A stretch of 64,000 bases of DNA, from NCBI GenBank assembly GCA_009377475.1, contig WHTY01000003.1, positions 46,020 through 110,019 of the forward strand, written 5' to 3'. This DNA is from Actinophytocola sp. (GTDB lineage: Bacteria > Actinomycetota > Actinomycetes > Mycobacteriales > Pseudonocardiaceae). The position numbers were made by a program, and so were the translations under genes. Under the pieces are notes generated by a model, which saw only the letters and a program-made list of their open reading frames with translations, ran no database searches and had not been told where the DNA came from. Positions within the stretch are counted from its first letter, which is position 1. Each line of letters starts with the position of its first letter. This document shows, piece by piece, positions 32,750 to 39,860 of this stretch.

Positions 32750-34351
32750 ATGGCTACCAGCTTGGGTTACCGAATCGCGGTCTCACCGTCGACGTCCGAC
32801 CGTGCCGACGAGATCCTCACCCCGGCGGCGCTGGAGTTCGTAGCGCGGCTCGACAACGAGTTCGCCGGACGTCGTCGTGAGCTGCTCGACACCCGCCGCG
32901 TTCGCAAGGACGAGCTGAACAGCGGCGAGCGTCAGCTCGACTTCCTGCCCGAGACCGCTTCGGTCCGCGAGGACGACTGGCGCGTCGCGGGCGCCGCCGC
33001 TGGCCTTGCGGACCGGCGTGTCGAGATCACCGGCCCGACCGACCGCAAGATGACGGTCAACGCCCTGAACTCCGGCGCGAAGGTGTGGCTGGCCGACTTC
33101 GAGGACGCCACGTCGCCGACCTGGGCGAACATCGTCGACGGACAGGTCAACCTCTACGACGCCATTGGCCGCGACATCGACTTCACGACCGAGGCTGGCA
33201 AGCACTACGCCATCGGTGACGACCCCGCCACCATCGTCGTTCGGCCGCGTGGCTGGCACCTGGTGGAAAAGCACGTCCGCATCGACGGCCGTCCCGTGTC
33301 GGCGTCGCTGTTCGACTTCGGCGTGTACTTCTTCCACAACGCCAAGCGGCTCATCGACGCCGGTGTCGGCCCGTACTTCTACCTGCCGAAACTGGAGAGC
33401 CACGAGGAAGCGCGGCTGTGGAACGACGTCTTCGTGCTGGCGCAGGAACTGCTTGGCATCCCGCGCGGCACGATCCGCGCCACGGTGCTGATCGAGACGA
33501 TCACCGCCGCGTTCGAGATGGACGAGATCCTCTACGAACTGCGCGAGCACGCCGCTGGCCTCAACGCGGGTCGCTGGGACTACATCTTCAGCGTGATCAA
33601 GAACTTCGCCAAGCAGGGCGCGGACTTCGTGCTGCCGGACCGCGCCGAGGTCACCATGACGGTGCCGTTCATGCGGGCCTACACCGAGCTGCTGGTGCGT
33701 ACCTGCCACCGGCGCGGTGCGCACGCGATCGGCGGCATGGCGGCGTTCATCCCGAGTAAGGATCCGGACGCCAACGCGCTCGCGTTCGAGAAGGTGCGGC
33801 AGGACAAGGAGCGCGAGGCCGGTGACGGCTTCGACGGTTCCTGGGTCGCGCACCCGGGTCTGGTCCCGGTGTGCCGGGAGGTCTTCGACGGCGTGCTCGG
33901 CGAGCGGCCGAACCAGCTCGACCGGCTGCGGGACGACGTCTCGGTGACCGCTGCGGACCTGCTCAACGTGGCCAGCGCCGGCGGCGACGTCACCGAGGAC
34001 GGGCTGCGCGCCAACCTCAACGTCGCGCTGCGCTACGTCGACTCCTGGCTGCGTGGCACCGGCGCCGCGGCGATCTTCGGCCTGATGGAGGACGCCGCGA
34101 CCGCTGAGATCGCGCGCTGCCAGGTGTGGCAGTGGATCTACAACGGCACCAAGCTCGCCGACGGCACCGCGATCACCGCCGAGCTGGTGACCGAGCTGCT
34201 GGACGAGGAGCTGGCGAAGGTGTCGGCCGACCTCGGCTCTGGCGGCACGCTCACCGACGCCAGGCAGATCGTCGTCGAGACGGCGATGGGTGAGAAGCTG
34301 CCCAGCTTCTTCACCACCAGTGCCTACGCCCGGTACCTGACCACGACCTAA
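32750..34351 (+). CDS. aceB: Malate synthase A
   Basis: A 533-residue malate synthase of the A class, condensing glyoxylate with acetyl-CoA. Recognisable blocks are [79 protein letters not shown] and [14 protein letters not shown] 32750 follows GAAGGGA. It lies directly downstream of aceA in the same direction, so the two shunt genes sit together under RamB control. Mycobacteria usually carry the longer malate synthase G instead; the A form is common in other actinobacteria. Confidence 0.96.
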   Translation: MATSLGYRIAVSPSTSDRADEILTPAALEFVARLDNEFAGRRRELLDTRRVRKDELNSGERQLDFLPETASVREDDWRVAGAAAGLADRRVEITGPTDRKMTVNALNSGAKVWLADFEDATSPTWANIVDGQVNLYDAIGRDIDFTTEAGKHYAIGDDPATIVVRPRGWHLVEKHVRIDGRPVSASLFDFGVYFFHNAKRLIDAGVGPYFYLPKLESHEEARLWNDVFVLAQELLGIPRGTIRATVLIETITAAFEMDEILYELREHAAGLNAGRWDYIFSVIKNFAKQGADFVLPDRAEVTMTVPFMRAYTELLVRTCHRRGAHAIGGMAAFIPSKDPDANALAFEKVRQDKEREAGDGFDGSWVAHPGLVPVCREVFDGVLGERPNQLDRLRDDVSVTAADLLNVASAGGDVTEDGLRANLNVALRYVDSWLRGTGAAAIFGLMEDAATAEIARCQVWQWIYNGTKLADGTAITAELVTELLDEELAKVSADLGSGGTLTDARQIVVETAMGEKLPSFFTTSAYARYLTTT

Positions 34352-34436
34352 CCGCCGTGTCCGACACTCACGCCGCCGTGTTCCGCACTCAGGACGTCGT
34401 ATGGCACGGTCGCGGCACCTGAAGACGTCCCTCCCA

Positions 34437-34469
34437 CTCGCGTCGGCGATCACCCGCCGCCGACGCGAG
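34437..34469 (+). terminator. Hairpin after aceB
   Basis: CTCGCGTCGGCG-N9-CGCCGACGCGAG is a perfect 12-bp stem, 85 bases after the aceB stop, followed by GGGAGGGATTTT with a short T run. Good candidate for an intrinsic terminator. Confidence 0.7.
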
Positions 34470-34533
34470 GGGAGGGATTTTCCACAGTGGGGTCGACAGG
34501 AATCGGGGATGGACAGCGCGCGTTGGGGCGGGT

Positions 34534-35109
34534 ATGACCGCACTGGTGAGCTACGCACCCTCGAATGCACTACGCCTGGTGCTCGCGGCAAACGACCTGG
34601 TCGTGGTGGCGGGCATCCCCGGAGCGGGCAAGAGCACCTTGCTACATGAAGCGGACAATCGAGCGCATGCGGTCGTTGTGGACTCCGAGCATGTCGCATG
34701 TCGACTGTCCACAGTGGTCCCGGAACGGCTGTCGTACCGCTGGTACCGGCCGCTGGTGCACGTCGTCCACCGGTACCGGATTCTGCGCATGGCGCTGCGG
34801 TACTCCGGCCCGGTATTCGCGCTGCTGCCCGCGACGTGCGCCAGCACCCGACTGCTGCTGGTCGTCATCGGGATGCTGTCTCGCCGTACGCGGCGGCTGC
34901 TGTGGATCAGTGTTGATGTCGATGCCGCCTATGGTGCGCAGGTCGCGCGCGGCCGGGTGAACCCGCCACGCTCGTTCGCACGCCACGTGCGCCGCGCGCG
35001 TGCTATCGAGGACACGTTGCGGGACGGCAGCCGCTTGCGTGGGTGGCGTTCGGTGAAGGTGCTCCGTAGGCCACCGCGCGGGAGACGGCTGGTGCTGGCG
35101 GCGGGGTAG
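34534..35109 (+). CDS. P-loop NTPase of unknown function
   Basis: A 191-residue protein with Walker A GIPGAGKST at residues 27-35 and a following VVVDSEHVACRL that may supply an acidic metal-site residue. The size and the GxPGAGKST pattern resemble small P-loop kinases (gluconate kinase- or zeta-toxin-like), but the rest is arginine-rich and not recognised. ATG 34534 follows GGGGCGGGT. The gene stands alone between the aceB terminator and a family 1 palindrome. Confidence 0.65.
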   Translation: MTALVSYAPSNALRLVLAANDLVVVAGIPGAGKSTLLHEADNRAHAVVVDSEHVACRLSTVVPERLSYRWYRPLVHVVHRYRILRMALRYSGPVFALLPATCASTRLLLVVIGMLSRRTRRLLWISVDVDAAYGAQVARGRVNPPRSFARHVRRARAIEDTLRDGSRLRGWRSVKVLRRPPRGRRLVLAAG

Positions 35110-35140
35110 CGCCCAGCGGTCGCCGTGTGGGCGTTCCGGG

Positions 35141-35200
35141 CCCGTGGATCTTGAGCGTTTGTGGTTGTTCGCACGACCAGAAGCGCTCAAGATCCACGGG
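35141..35200. repeat. Complete family 1 palindrome
   Basis: CCCGTGGATCTTGAGCG (35141-35157) pairs perfectly with CGCTCAAGATCCACGGG (35184-35200), 17 bp. The 26-base centre holds a shorter TGGT/ACCA pairing. Located 31 bases after the P-loop gene stop, between convergent genes. Confidence 0.85.
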
Positions 35201-35219
35201 CTTCGGACGCTGCGCCGAT

Positions 35220-35267
35220 GATCATGAGGCGTACTGGCGATACGTGTCGCCACGGTGTCGCATGATC
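35220..35267. repeat. Second family 1-like palindrome, back to back with the first
   Basis: The outer arms are GATCATG/CATGATC and the inner arms TGGCGA-N6-TCGCCA. The inner part is nearly identical to the copy at 42284-42337. It ends 6 bases from the GT4 gene stop. Confidence 0.75.
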
Positions 35268-35273
35268 GGGTGG

Positions 35274-36530
35274 CTACGCGTCGATGTCGAAGACGTTGCC
35301 GGTGGGGATCTTCGGCCGCGCCATGGCGCGCGGGCCGGACGGTCGTGCGCGGCGATAGACCTCGACGGTCTCCTCCGCGATGGTGGTCCAGTTGAACGAC
35401 CCGGCGAGCCGGGCGGCGGCGGCGTCGGCGCGGCGGGCGGCGGCGTCCCGGTCGTCGAGCACGGTGCCGACGGCGGTGACCAGCGCATCGACGTCACCGG
35501 GTGCGAACGCCAGACCCGTCTCGCCGTCCAGCACGACCTCGCCGAGTCCGCCCGCCGTGGACGCGACCAGCGGCGCTTTGGCCGCAGCGGCCTCCAGTGC
35601 GACGATGCCGAACGGCTCATACCGGCTGGGAAGCACCACGGCGTCGGCGGCGGACAGCACCGCGCGGAGGTCGCGGTCGGACAGGTGCCCGGTGAAGTCC
35701 ACCGCGCGCCGGATGCGCAGCTTGCGCGCCTGCTCGATCAGCGGATCGAGGTGCCGCCCCTTGCCCGCGACGACGAGCCGGGTGCCCGGGTGCTGCTGGC
35801 GGATGCGGGGGAGGGCAGCGAGCAGGTCCTGCACGCCCTTTTCGTACTCCAGCCGTCCAAAGTAGAGCAGCAGCGGCGTGTCTGCGCCGTGCCGTTGGCG
35901 GGCCTGCGTGATTTCGGCGTCGCTGACGCGCCAGCCGCGTTCCTCGATACCGTTGTGGATGACGTGGATGTTGGCGGCTTCGATGTCGAAGAGGTGCGCG
36001 ACCTCGGCCCGCATCGCGACTGAACAGGTGATTAACTCGTCCGCGCGTTGCGCGAGCCACCACTCGACCGAGTGCACCTGCTGGTTCAGTGGGTGCGACA
36101 GCCAGCCGGAGTGCCTGCCCGCCTCGGTGGCGTGCACCGTGCCGACCAGCGGCGCGCCAGCGGCCTCGGACAGCGCGATCGCGGGGTGCGTGACCAGCCA
36201 ATCGTGCGCGTGGACGACGTCCGGCTGCCACTGCCGCAGCAGTTCGGTGCCTGCCCGCACCATGGCGTGACCCATCGCGAGCGTCCACGCCACGAGGTCA
36301 CGCTCAAAGGTGACATGCATCGGGTCCTCGGCCACGCGGATCACGCGAACGCTGTCGACGACCCGGTCGGTCGTGGGGTGCGTCTGGCCGTCGGTGCCCG
36401 CCACATGGCGGCACAGGACGACGACGTCATGGCCGTCGGCGGCGAGGTGTCGGGCGAGCGCGTGCACGTGCCGGGACAGCCCACCGACAACCACGGGCGG
36501 GTATTCCCACGACATCATCAGCACGCGCAT
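35274..36530 (-). CDS. GT4 alpha-glucosyltransferase, Rv3032-like
   Basis: A 418-residue GT-B retaining glycosyltransferase. It starts MRVLMMSWEYPPVVVGGLSRHV, with HAHDWL, STGRHSGW-like GRHSGW, FGRLEYEKGV and EPFGIVALEA (the GT4 E-x7-E pair). It closely resembles M. tuberculosis Rv3032, which elongates the alpha-1,4-glucan chain of methylglucose lipopolysaccharide and cytosolic glucan from an activated glucose donor. ATG 36530 is used; GGGAGG lies 10 bases upstream. The GH57 and methyltransferase genes on the same strand upstream complete the mycobacterial set, but a toxin-antitoxin module now lies between. Confidence 0.9.
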   Translation of the reverse strand: MRVLMMSWEYPPVVVGGLSRHVHALARHLAADGHDVVVLCRHVAGTDGQTHPTTDRVVDSVRVIRVAEDPMHVTFERDLVAWTLAMGHAMVRAGTELLRQWQPDVVHAHDWLVTHPAIALSEAAGAPLVGTVHATEAGRHSGWLSHPLNQQVHSVEWWLAQRADELITCSVAMRAEVAHLFDIEAANIHVIHNGIEERGWRVSDAEITQARQRHGADTPLLLYFGRLEYEKGVQDLLAALPRIRQQHPGTRLVVAGKGRHLDPLIEQARKLRIRRAVDFTGHLSDRDLRAVLSAADAVVLPSRYEPFGIVALEAAAAKAPLVASTAGGLGEVVLDGETGLAFAPGDVDALVTAVGTVLDDRDAAARRADAAAARLAGSFNWTTIAEETVEVYRRARPSGPRAMARPKIPTGNVFDIDA

Positions 36531-36615
36531 AGACGTCGATCCTCCCATCTGGTGAAAACGGCCCTGCGCACGGCCTGCTCCTGTCTACCCGGGAGTAGGA
36601 CGGTGCGCCAGAGCG

Positions 36616-36644
36616 GTGACTCAGAGTCGCCGGGCGTCGAGCTG
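36616..36644. repeat. 29-bp direct repeat, copy 1: displaced GH57 3' end
   Basis: These 29 bases are identical to 37276-37304, which holds the last codons and stop of the GH57 gene. The copy here has no gene attached. It contains the palindrome GACTC-A-GAGTC (36618-36628). The MazEF-like module lies between the copies; the period is 660 bp. Confidence 0.9.
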
Positions 36645-36672
36645 GCTGGTGCGATTGCCGCCATGGTTATAC

Positions 36673-36685
36673 CGAGTTATACTCG
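36673..36685. promoter_or_regulatory. Operator palindrome of the MazEF-like module
   Basis: CGAGT-TAT-ACTCG is a perfect inverted repeat ending 4 bases before the antitoxin start. The antitoxin's ribbon-helix-helix region probably binds it. Confidence 0.6.
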
Positions 36686-36689
36686 ATGT

Positions 36690-36935
36690 GTGAAGACCGC
36701 CATTTCGGTACCGGACACGACGTTCGAGCGGGTGGAGGAGTACGCCGCTCACTCCGGCATGAGCCGTTCGGAGTTCTACACCAAGGCGGCGCAGCGTTAC
36801 CTCGACGAACTGGAGTCGGAAGAGCTGTCCGAGAAGATCAATGAGGCGATCGCGCTCGTCGGCGAGGATGACTCGAACGATGCCGCAGCGGCTGCGGGAC
36901 GTCGGAGTATCGCCGCGCTTTCGGGTGACTGGTGA
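36690..36935 (+). CDS. MazE/CopG-like ribbon-helix-helix antitoxin
   Basis: An 81-residue antitoxin. KTAISVPDTTFERVEEYAAHSGMSRSEFYTKAAQRYL is a typical ribbon-helix-helix domain; the acidic C-terminus (LSEKINEAIALVGEDDSNDA) would embrace the toxin. GTG 36690 sits right after the operator palindrome. Its stop overlaps the toxin start (GTGA). The strand is opposite to the flanking glucan genes, and the module is bracketed by a 29-bp direct repeat, so it was inserted as a unit. Confidence 0.85.
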   Translation: MKTAISVPDTTFERVEEYAAHSGMSRSEFYTKAAQRYLDELESEELSEKINEAIALVGEDDSNDAAAAAGRRSIAALSGDW

Positions 36936-37279
36936 TCCGCCGAGGGGGCGTGTACTGGGTCGACCTCGGTGAACCGGAGGGGAGCCGACCCGCCAAGCGC
37001 CGTCCCGTGCTGCTCGTGCAAGCGGACTCGTACAACGCCAGCAAGCTGGCGACCGCGTTGGTCGCCGTGCTGACGTCGAACACCGCGTTGTCGGCGATGC
37101 CGGGCAACGTCTTCATCCCTGCAGTGGCCAGCGGTTTACCCAAAGACTCCGTGGTCAACGTCACGGCGCTGGTGACCGTCAACAAGGACGACCTCGACCG
37201 GCCGGTGGGGCAGCTGCCGACGAGCCTCATGGAGCAGGTCGATCGCGGACTGCGGCAAGTCCTCGGCGTCGGCCAGTGA
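36932..37279 (+). CDS. MazF/PemK-type toxin
   Basis: A 115-residue endoribonuclease-type toxin: RRGGVYWVDLGEPEGSRPAKRRPVLLVQAD, then VVNVTALVTVNKDDL and the C-terminal helix. It should cleave mRNA at short sequence motifs when not bound by the antitoxin. It overlaps the antitoxin gene by 4 bp. Its final codons run into the second copy of the 29-bp repeat, and its stop is 1 base from the GH57 stop on the other strand. Confidence 0.9.
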   Translation: MIRRGGVYWVDLGEPEGSRPAKRRPVLLVQADSYNASKLATALVAVLTSNTALSAMPGNVFIPAVASGLPKDSVVNVTALVTVNKDDLDRPVGQLPTSLMEQVDRGLRQVLGVGQ

Positions 37280-37304
37280 CTCAGAGTCGCCGGGCGTCGA
37301 GCTG
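37276..37304. repeat. 29-bp direct repeat, copy 2: native GH57 3' end
   Basis: Identical to 36616-36644. On the minus strand it encodes QLDARRL and the stop of the GH57 gene, so the insertion kept the gene intact by bringing or duplicating this end. Confidence 0.9.
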
Positions 37305-38774
37305 ACCGAACGGGTAGTCCTGCGCCCGCAACGCGGCGGCGCGGGCGGTGGCGGCCGGGTCGCCCGCGCGCAGCAGCCGCGCCAGCTCGCCGAACCGTGC
37401 GTGGTGCTCACCCGCCCGGCCGCGTGCGTAGTCGGCGGCGGAGTCCTTGGTGACCATGAACGCCCAGTCGCTGGACAGCGCCAGCAGCGCCTCCCGCACG
37501 GCCTGGTCCCGCGCGGCCGAGCGCACTCGCGTCGGGGAGCCGAGGACGTCCAGCAGTTCCCGCTGGAGCGCGGCGTTGTCGGCCACCATGTCCGACACCT
37601 GCTCGCCGTCCCACACGCGCCAGTCCTTGCCGGAACCCCAGGACGACGCGGGCAGGTCGTAGCGCGGCCCGAGGTGTCCGGCTTCCAGCGCGCCGCGCAA
37701 CGTCGTCACCCGCACCCCGGCCTCTGGTAGCGCCCGCAACACGCCCTCCAGCCACGCCGGGCCCTCGTGCCACCAGTGCCCGTACAGCTCGGTGTCGTAC
37801 GCCGCGACGACCAGCCCCTGCTGCCCGTGCTGCTGCCGCAGTGACCGCAGTCGCTCCACGACGGTGTCGACGAAGTCCTTCACGTGGGTGTGCAACGTCT
37901 GCTGCGCCAGCTCGGGTTCGTACGGCGCCTTGTCGCGCGGCTCGATGTGCTTTCCGGTGACCCGCGACGGTTTGATACCGACGTCGTGGTCCCAGGTGTG
38001 GAAGTCGCGGTAGTGCGCGTGGCCGGGATATCCCGCTTTGGGTGACCACACCCGATAGGTGACCTCGAGGTCGCGGCCGAAGCACACGACGTCGGAGTCC
38101 CCGACGGTGCGCGCCGACGCCGTGTCGCCCCGCATCGACGGGCCGTCCACCAGGAACCGCCGCACACCTGCCGCCGCGTAGTGCCGCTCCATGCCCGGCG
38201 CGTAGCCGCACTCCGGCGCCCAGATTCCCTCGGGCGTGGTGCCGATGCGCAGCGCGGTGTCGGCAAGGCCTTCGCGCAGGGCGAAGTCGGTGACCCTCGG
38301 CTCAAGCAGCGGCTGGAACGGGTGGGTCAGCGGCCCGCCGAGCAGTTCGATGACGTCGTCGTCCACCAGTGAGCGAAGCAGCGGGGAGAAGCCGTGCCGC
38401 CACTGCGTCTCGAACGTCTCCAGCGCGTCGGTGGCCTGCCGGTGCTCGGCGGCGGCCAGGTCCCGCAGCAGCGGGTCGCGCCAGATGTCAGCGGCGTGCT
38501 CGGCGCGCAGCTGCCAGTGGCCCAGCCAGTCGTGGCAGGCCCGCAGCGTGTACGGGTCGTCGAGCTGCGCGGCGAGCACCGGCGTGACGCCGAGGGTCAG
38601 GACGTCCCGCTTGCCCTCGTCGGCGAACCGCCGCAGCAGATCGACCACCGGCAGGTAGGAGTGTGCCCACGCCTGGTAGAGCCATTCCTCGCCGACCGGC
38701 CACGACCCGTGGTGCGGCAGCCAGGGCAGGTGGCTGTGCAGGACAAGGCAGAACGTGCCCTCGTGCTCGCTCAT
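37281..38774 (-). CDS. GH57 alpha-1,4-glucan branching enzyme, Rv3031-like
   Basis: A 497-residue family 57 glycoside hydrolase/transferase. LVLHSHLPWLPHHG is the N-terminal motif; nucleophile Glu188 lies in GIWAPECGYAPG and acid/base Asp327 in VAAYDTELYGHWWHEG. M. tuberculosis Rv3031 is the counterpart, acting with Rv3032 on methylglucose lipopolysaccharide or glucan. The start overlaps the stop of the methyltransferase gene (ATGA), so translation is coupled. The 3' end abuts the inserted toxin-antitoxin module, which separates it from the GT4 gene. Confidence 0.92.
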   Translation of the reverse strand: MSEHEGTFCLVLHSHLPWLPHHGSWPVGEEWLYQAWAHSYLPVVDLLRRFADEGKRDVLTLGVTPVLAAQLDDPYTLRACHDWLGHWQLRAEHAADIWRDPLLRDLAAAEHRQATDALETFETQWRHGFSPLLRSLVDDDVIELLGGPLTHPFQPLLEPRVTDFALREGLADTALRIGTTPEGIWAPECGYAPGMERHYAAAGVRRFLVDGPSMRGDTASARTVGDSDVVCFGRDLEVTYRVWSPKAGYPGHAHYRDFHTWDHDVGIKPSRVTGKHIEPRDKAPYEPELAQQTLHTHVKDFVDTVVERLRSLRQQHGQQGLVVAAYDTELYGHWWHEGPAWLEGVLRALPEAGVRVTTLRGALEAGHLGPRYDLPASSWGSGKDWRVWDGEQVSDMVADNAALQRELLDVLGSPTRVRSAARDQAVREALLALSSDWAFMVTKDSAADYARGRAGEHHARFGELARLLRAGDPAATARAAALRAQDYPFGQLDARRL

Positions 38775-39553
38775 GGCCGCACCGCGACCGCGACGAGATC
38801 GAGGCTGGCATCGACGTCAGCGACGTCGTCACCGGTGATGTCGAAGTCCTCCGCCCGGATGGCGTCGACGTCGGCCAGCAGGTGCTCCGGCCACGGCGCC
38901 GTCCCCGGCAGATGCCCCATGACGACGTCGAGCTGCGCGTCGATGATCCCGCCGTAGCGTTCGTCCAGCGCGCGGACGCCCGCGCCGTGGTGGAGCCCGT
39001 GCAGCAGTTCGACGTCGAAGCCCGCGTCGCGCAGCAACTCGGCCAGCTCGGCGGGGGAGAGCTCGCGGGTGTGGTACGGGTTCAGCGGGGTGTCGGAGTC
39101 CGGCGTGAACGTGAGCCGGTTCGGCGTCGTGCACAGCAGCCTGCCGCCCGGCCGCAGCACCCGGAAGCACTCCGCGAGGAAGCCGTCCTGGTCCCACAGG
39201 TGCTCGATGACCTGGAAGTTCGCCACGACGTCGATGCTTTCGTTCGCGAGTGGCAGGTAGGCGAGGTTGCCGCGCGCGACGTCGATCTGCGGATACCGCG
39301 CGGCGATGTGTTCGGTGGACGGCGTGTCGTAGTCCAGTGCGAGCACGCGGGTGGCGGTCTCGGCGATCAGTGCCGCGCCGTAGCCCTCACCGCAGCCCGC
39401 CTCCAGCACGCGCGCGTCCGCGCAGTACGGCAGCAACGCGCGATACGCCGCTTCGTGCCGCCGGAACCAGTAGTTCTCCTCCGGGACGCCGGGCGCGGTG
39501 CGTTCGCCCGTCAGGTGCAGCGCGGCGGCGCGGCTTGTCGGCACGGTACTCAC
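38771..39553 (-). CDS. SAM-dependent methyltransferase, Rv3030-like
   Basis: A 260-residue methyltransferase: LHLTGERTAPGVPEENYWFRRHEAAY, motif I VLEAGCGEGYGAALIA, VVANFQVIEHLWDQDGFLAECFRVLRPGGRLLCTTPNRLTFTPDSD. The block HLTGERTxPG plus the RH(E)AAY region is characteristic of the Rv3030 family, beside the methylglucose lipopolysaccharide genes. It may O-methylate the sugar chain; the exact position is not shown by sequence. GTG 39553 is my choice, with GTG 39544 also possible; the upstream 112 codons in frame are not protein-like. Confidence 0.85.
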   Translation of the reverse strand: MSTVPTSRAAALHLTGERTAPGVPEENYWFRRHEAAYRALLPYCADARVLEAGCGEGYGAALIAETATRVLALDYDTPSTEHIAARYPQIDVARGNLAYLPLANESIDVVANFQVIEHLWDQDGFLAECFRVLRPGGRLLCTTPNRLTFTPDSDTPLNPYHTRELSPAELAELLRDAGFDVELLHGLHHGAGVRALDERYGGIIDAQLDVVMGHLPGTAPWPEHLLADVDAIRAEDFDITGDDVADVDASLDLVAVAVRP

Positions 39554-39860
39554 ATCGGCGAGGTTAACGTGCGGGTAGGAAGCGCCCGCGCGCCGGACGT
39601 CGGTGAGGTGTCGCGCGGGGCGCCCGGAGCGCGGGCGACCAGCTCGCCATCCGGTGGCGGAGATCACGCCCCGGTTTCTCAGGCCCATCTCAGCTTTCGC
39701 GACGCGGGTAAGGGCAATTCCCCTACTCTCGCGGCGCCGGATCGATTTCCACATGGGGTGAATCTCAGGGCCATCCCTGATGCCTTGAACATCCCATCGC
39801 CGCCAGTCTGAGCGCGTTAATCCGGTTTTTCCTTGCGAGGGCTGTGAAAAGGAGTATCCC
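39554..39860. other. Divergent promoter region between the methyltransferase and MMPL genes
   Basis: About 307 bases. It holds the palindrome at 39765-39780 and AT-richer sequence near 39810-39835 just before the MMPL ribosome site. No further gene or long repeat is seen. Confidence 0.5.
39765..39780. promoter_or_regulatory. Palindrome upstream of the MMPL transporter gene
   Basis: TCAGGG-CCAT-CCCTGA is a perfect inverted repeat 81 bases before the MMPL start, followed by a TTGAAC hexamer at 39785. Candidate operator for an unlinked regulator. Confidence 0.4.

Noticed and set aside
36048..36689. Long upstream extension of the MazE-like antitoxin frame
   Set aside because: It runs antisense through the GT4 gene and the repeat; GTG 36690 directly after the operator is the sensible start.
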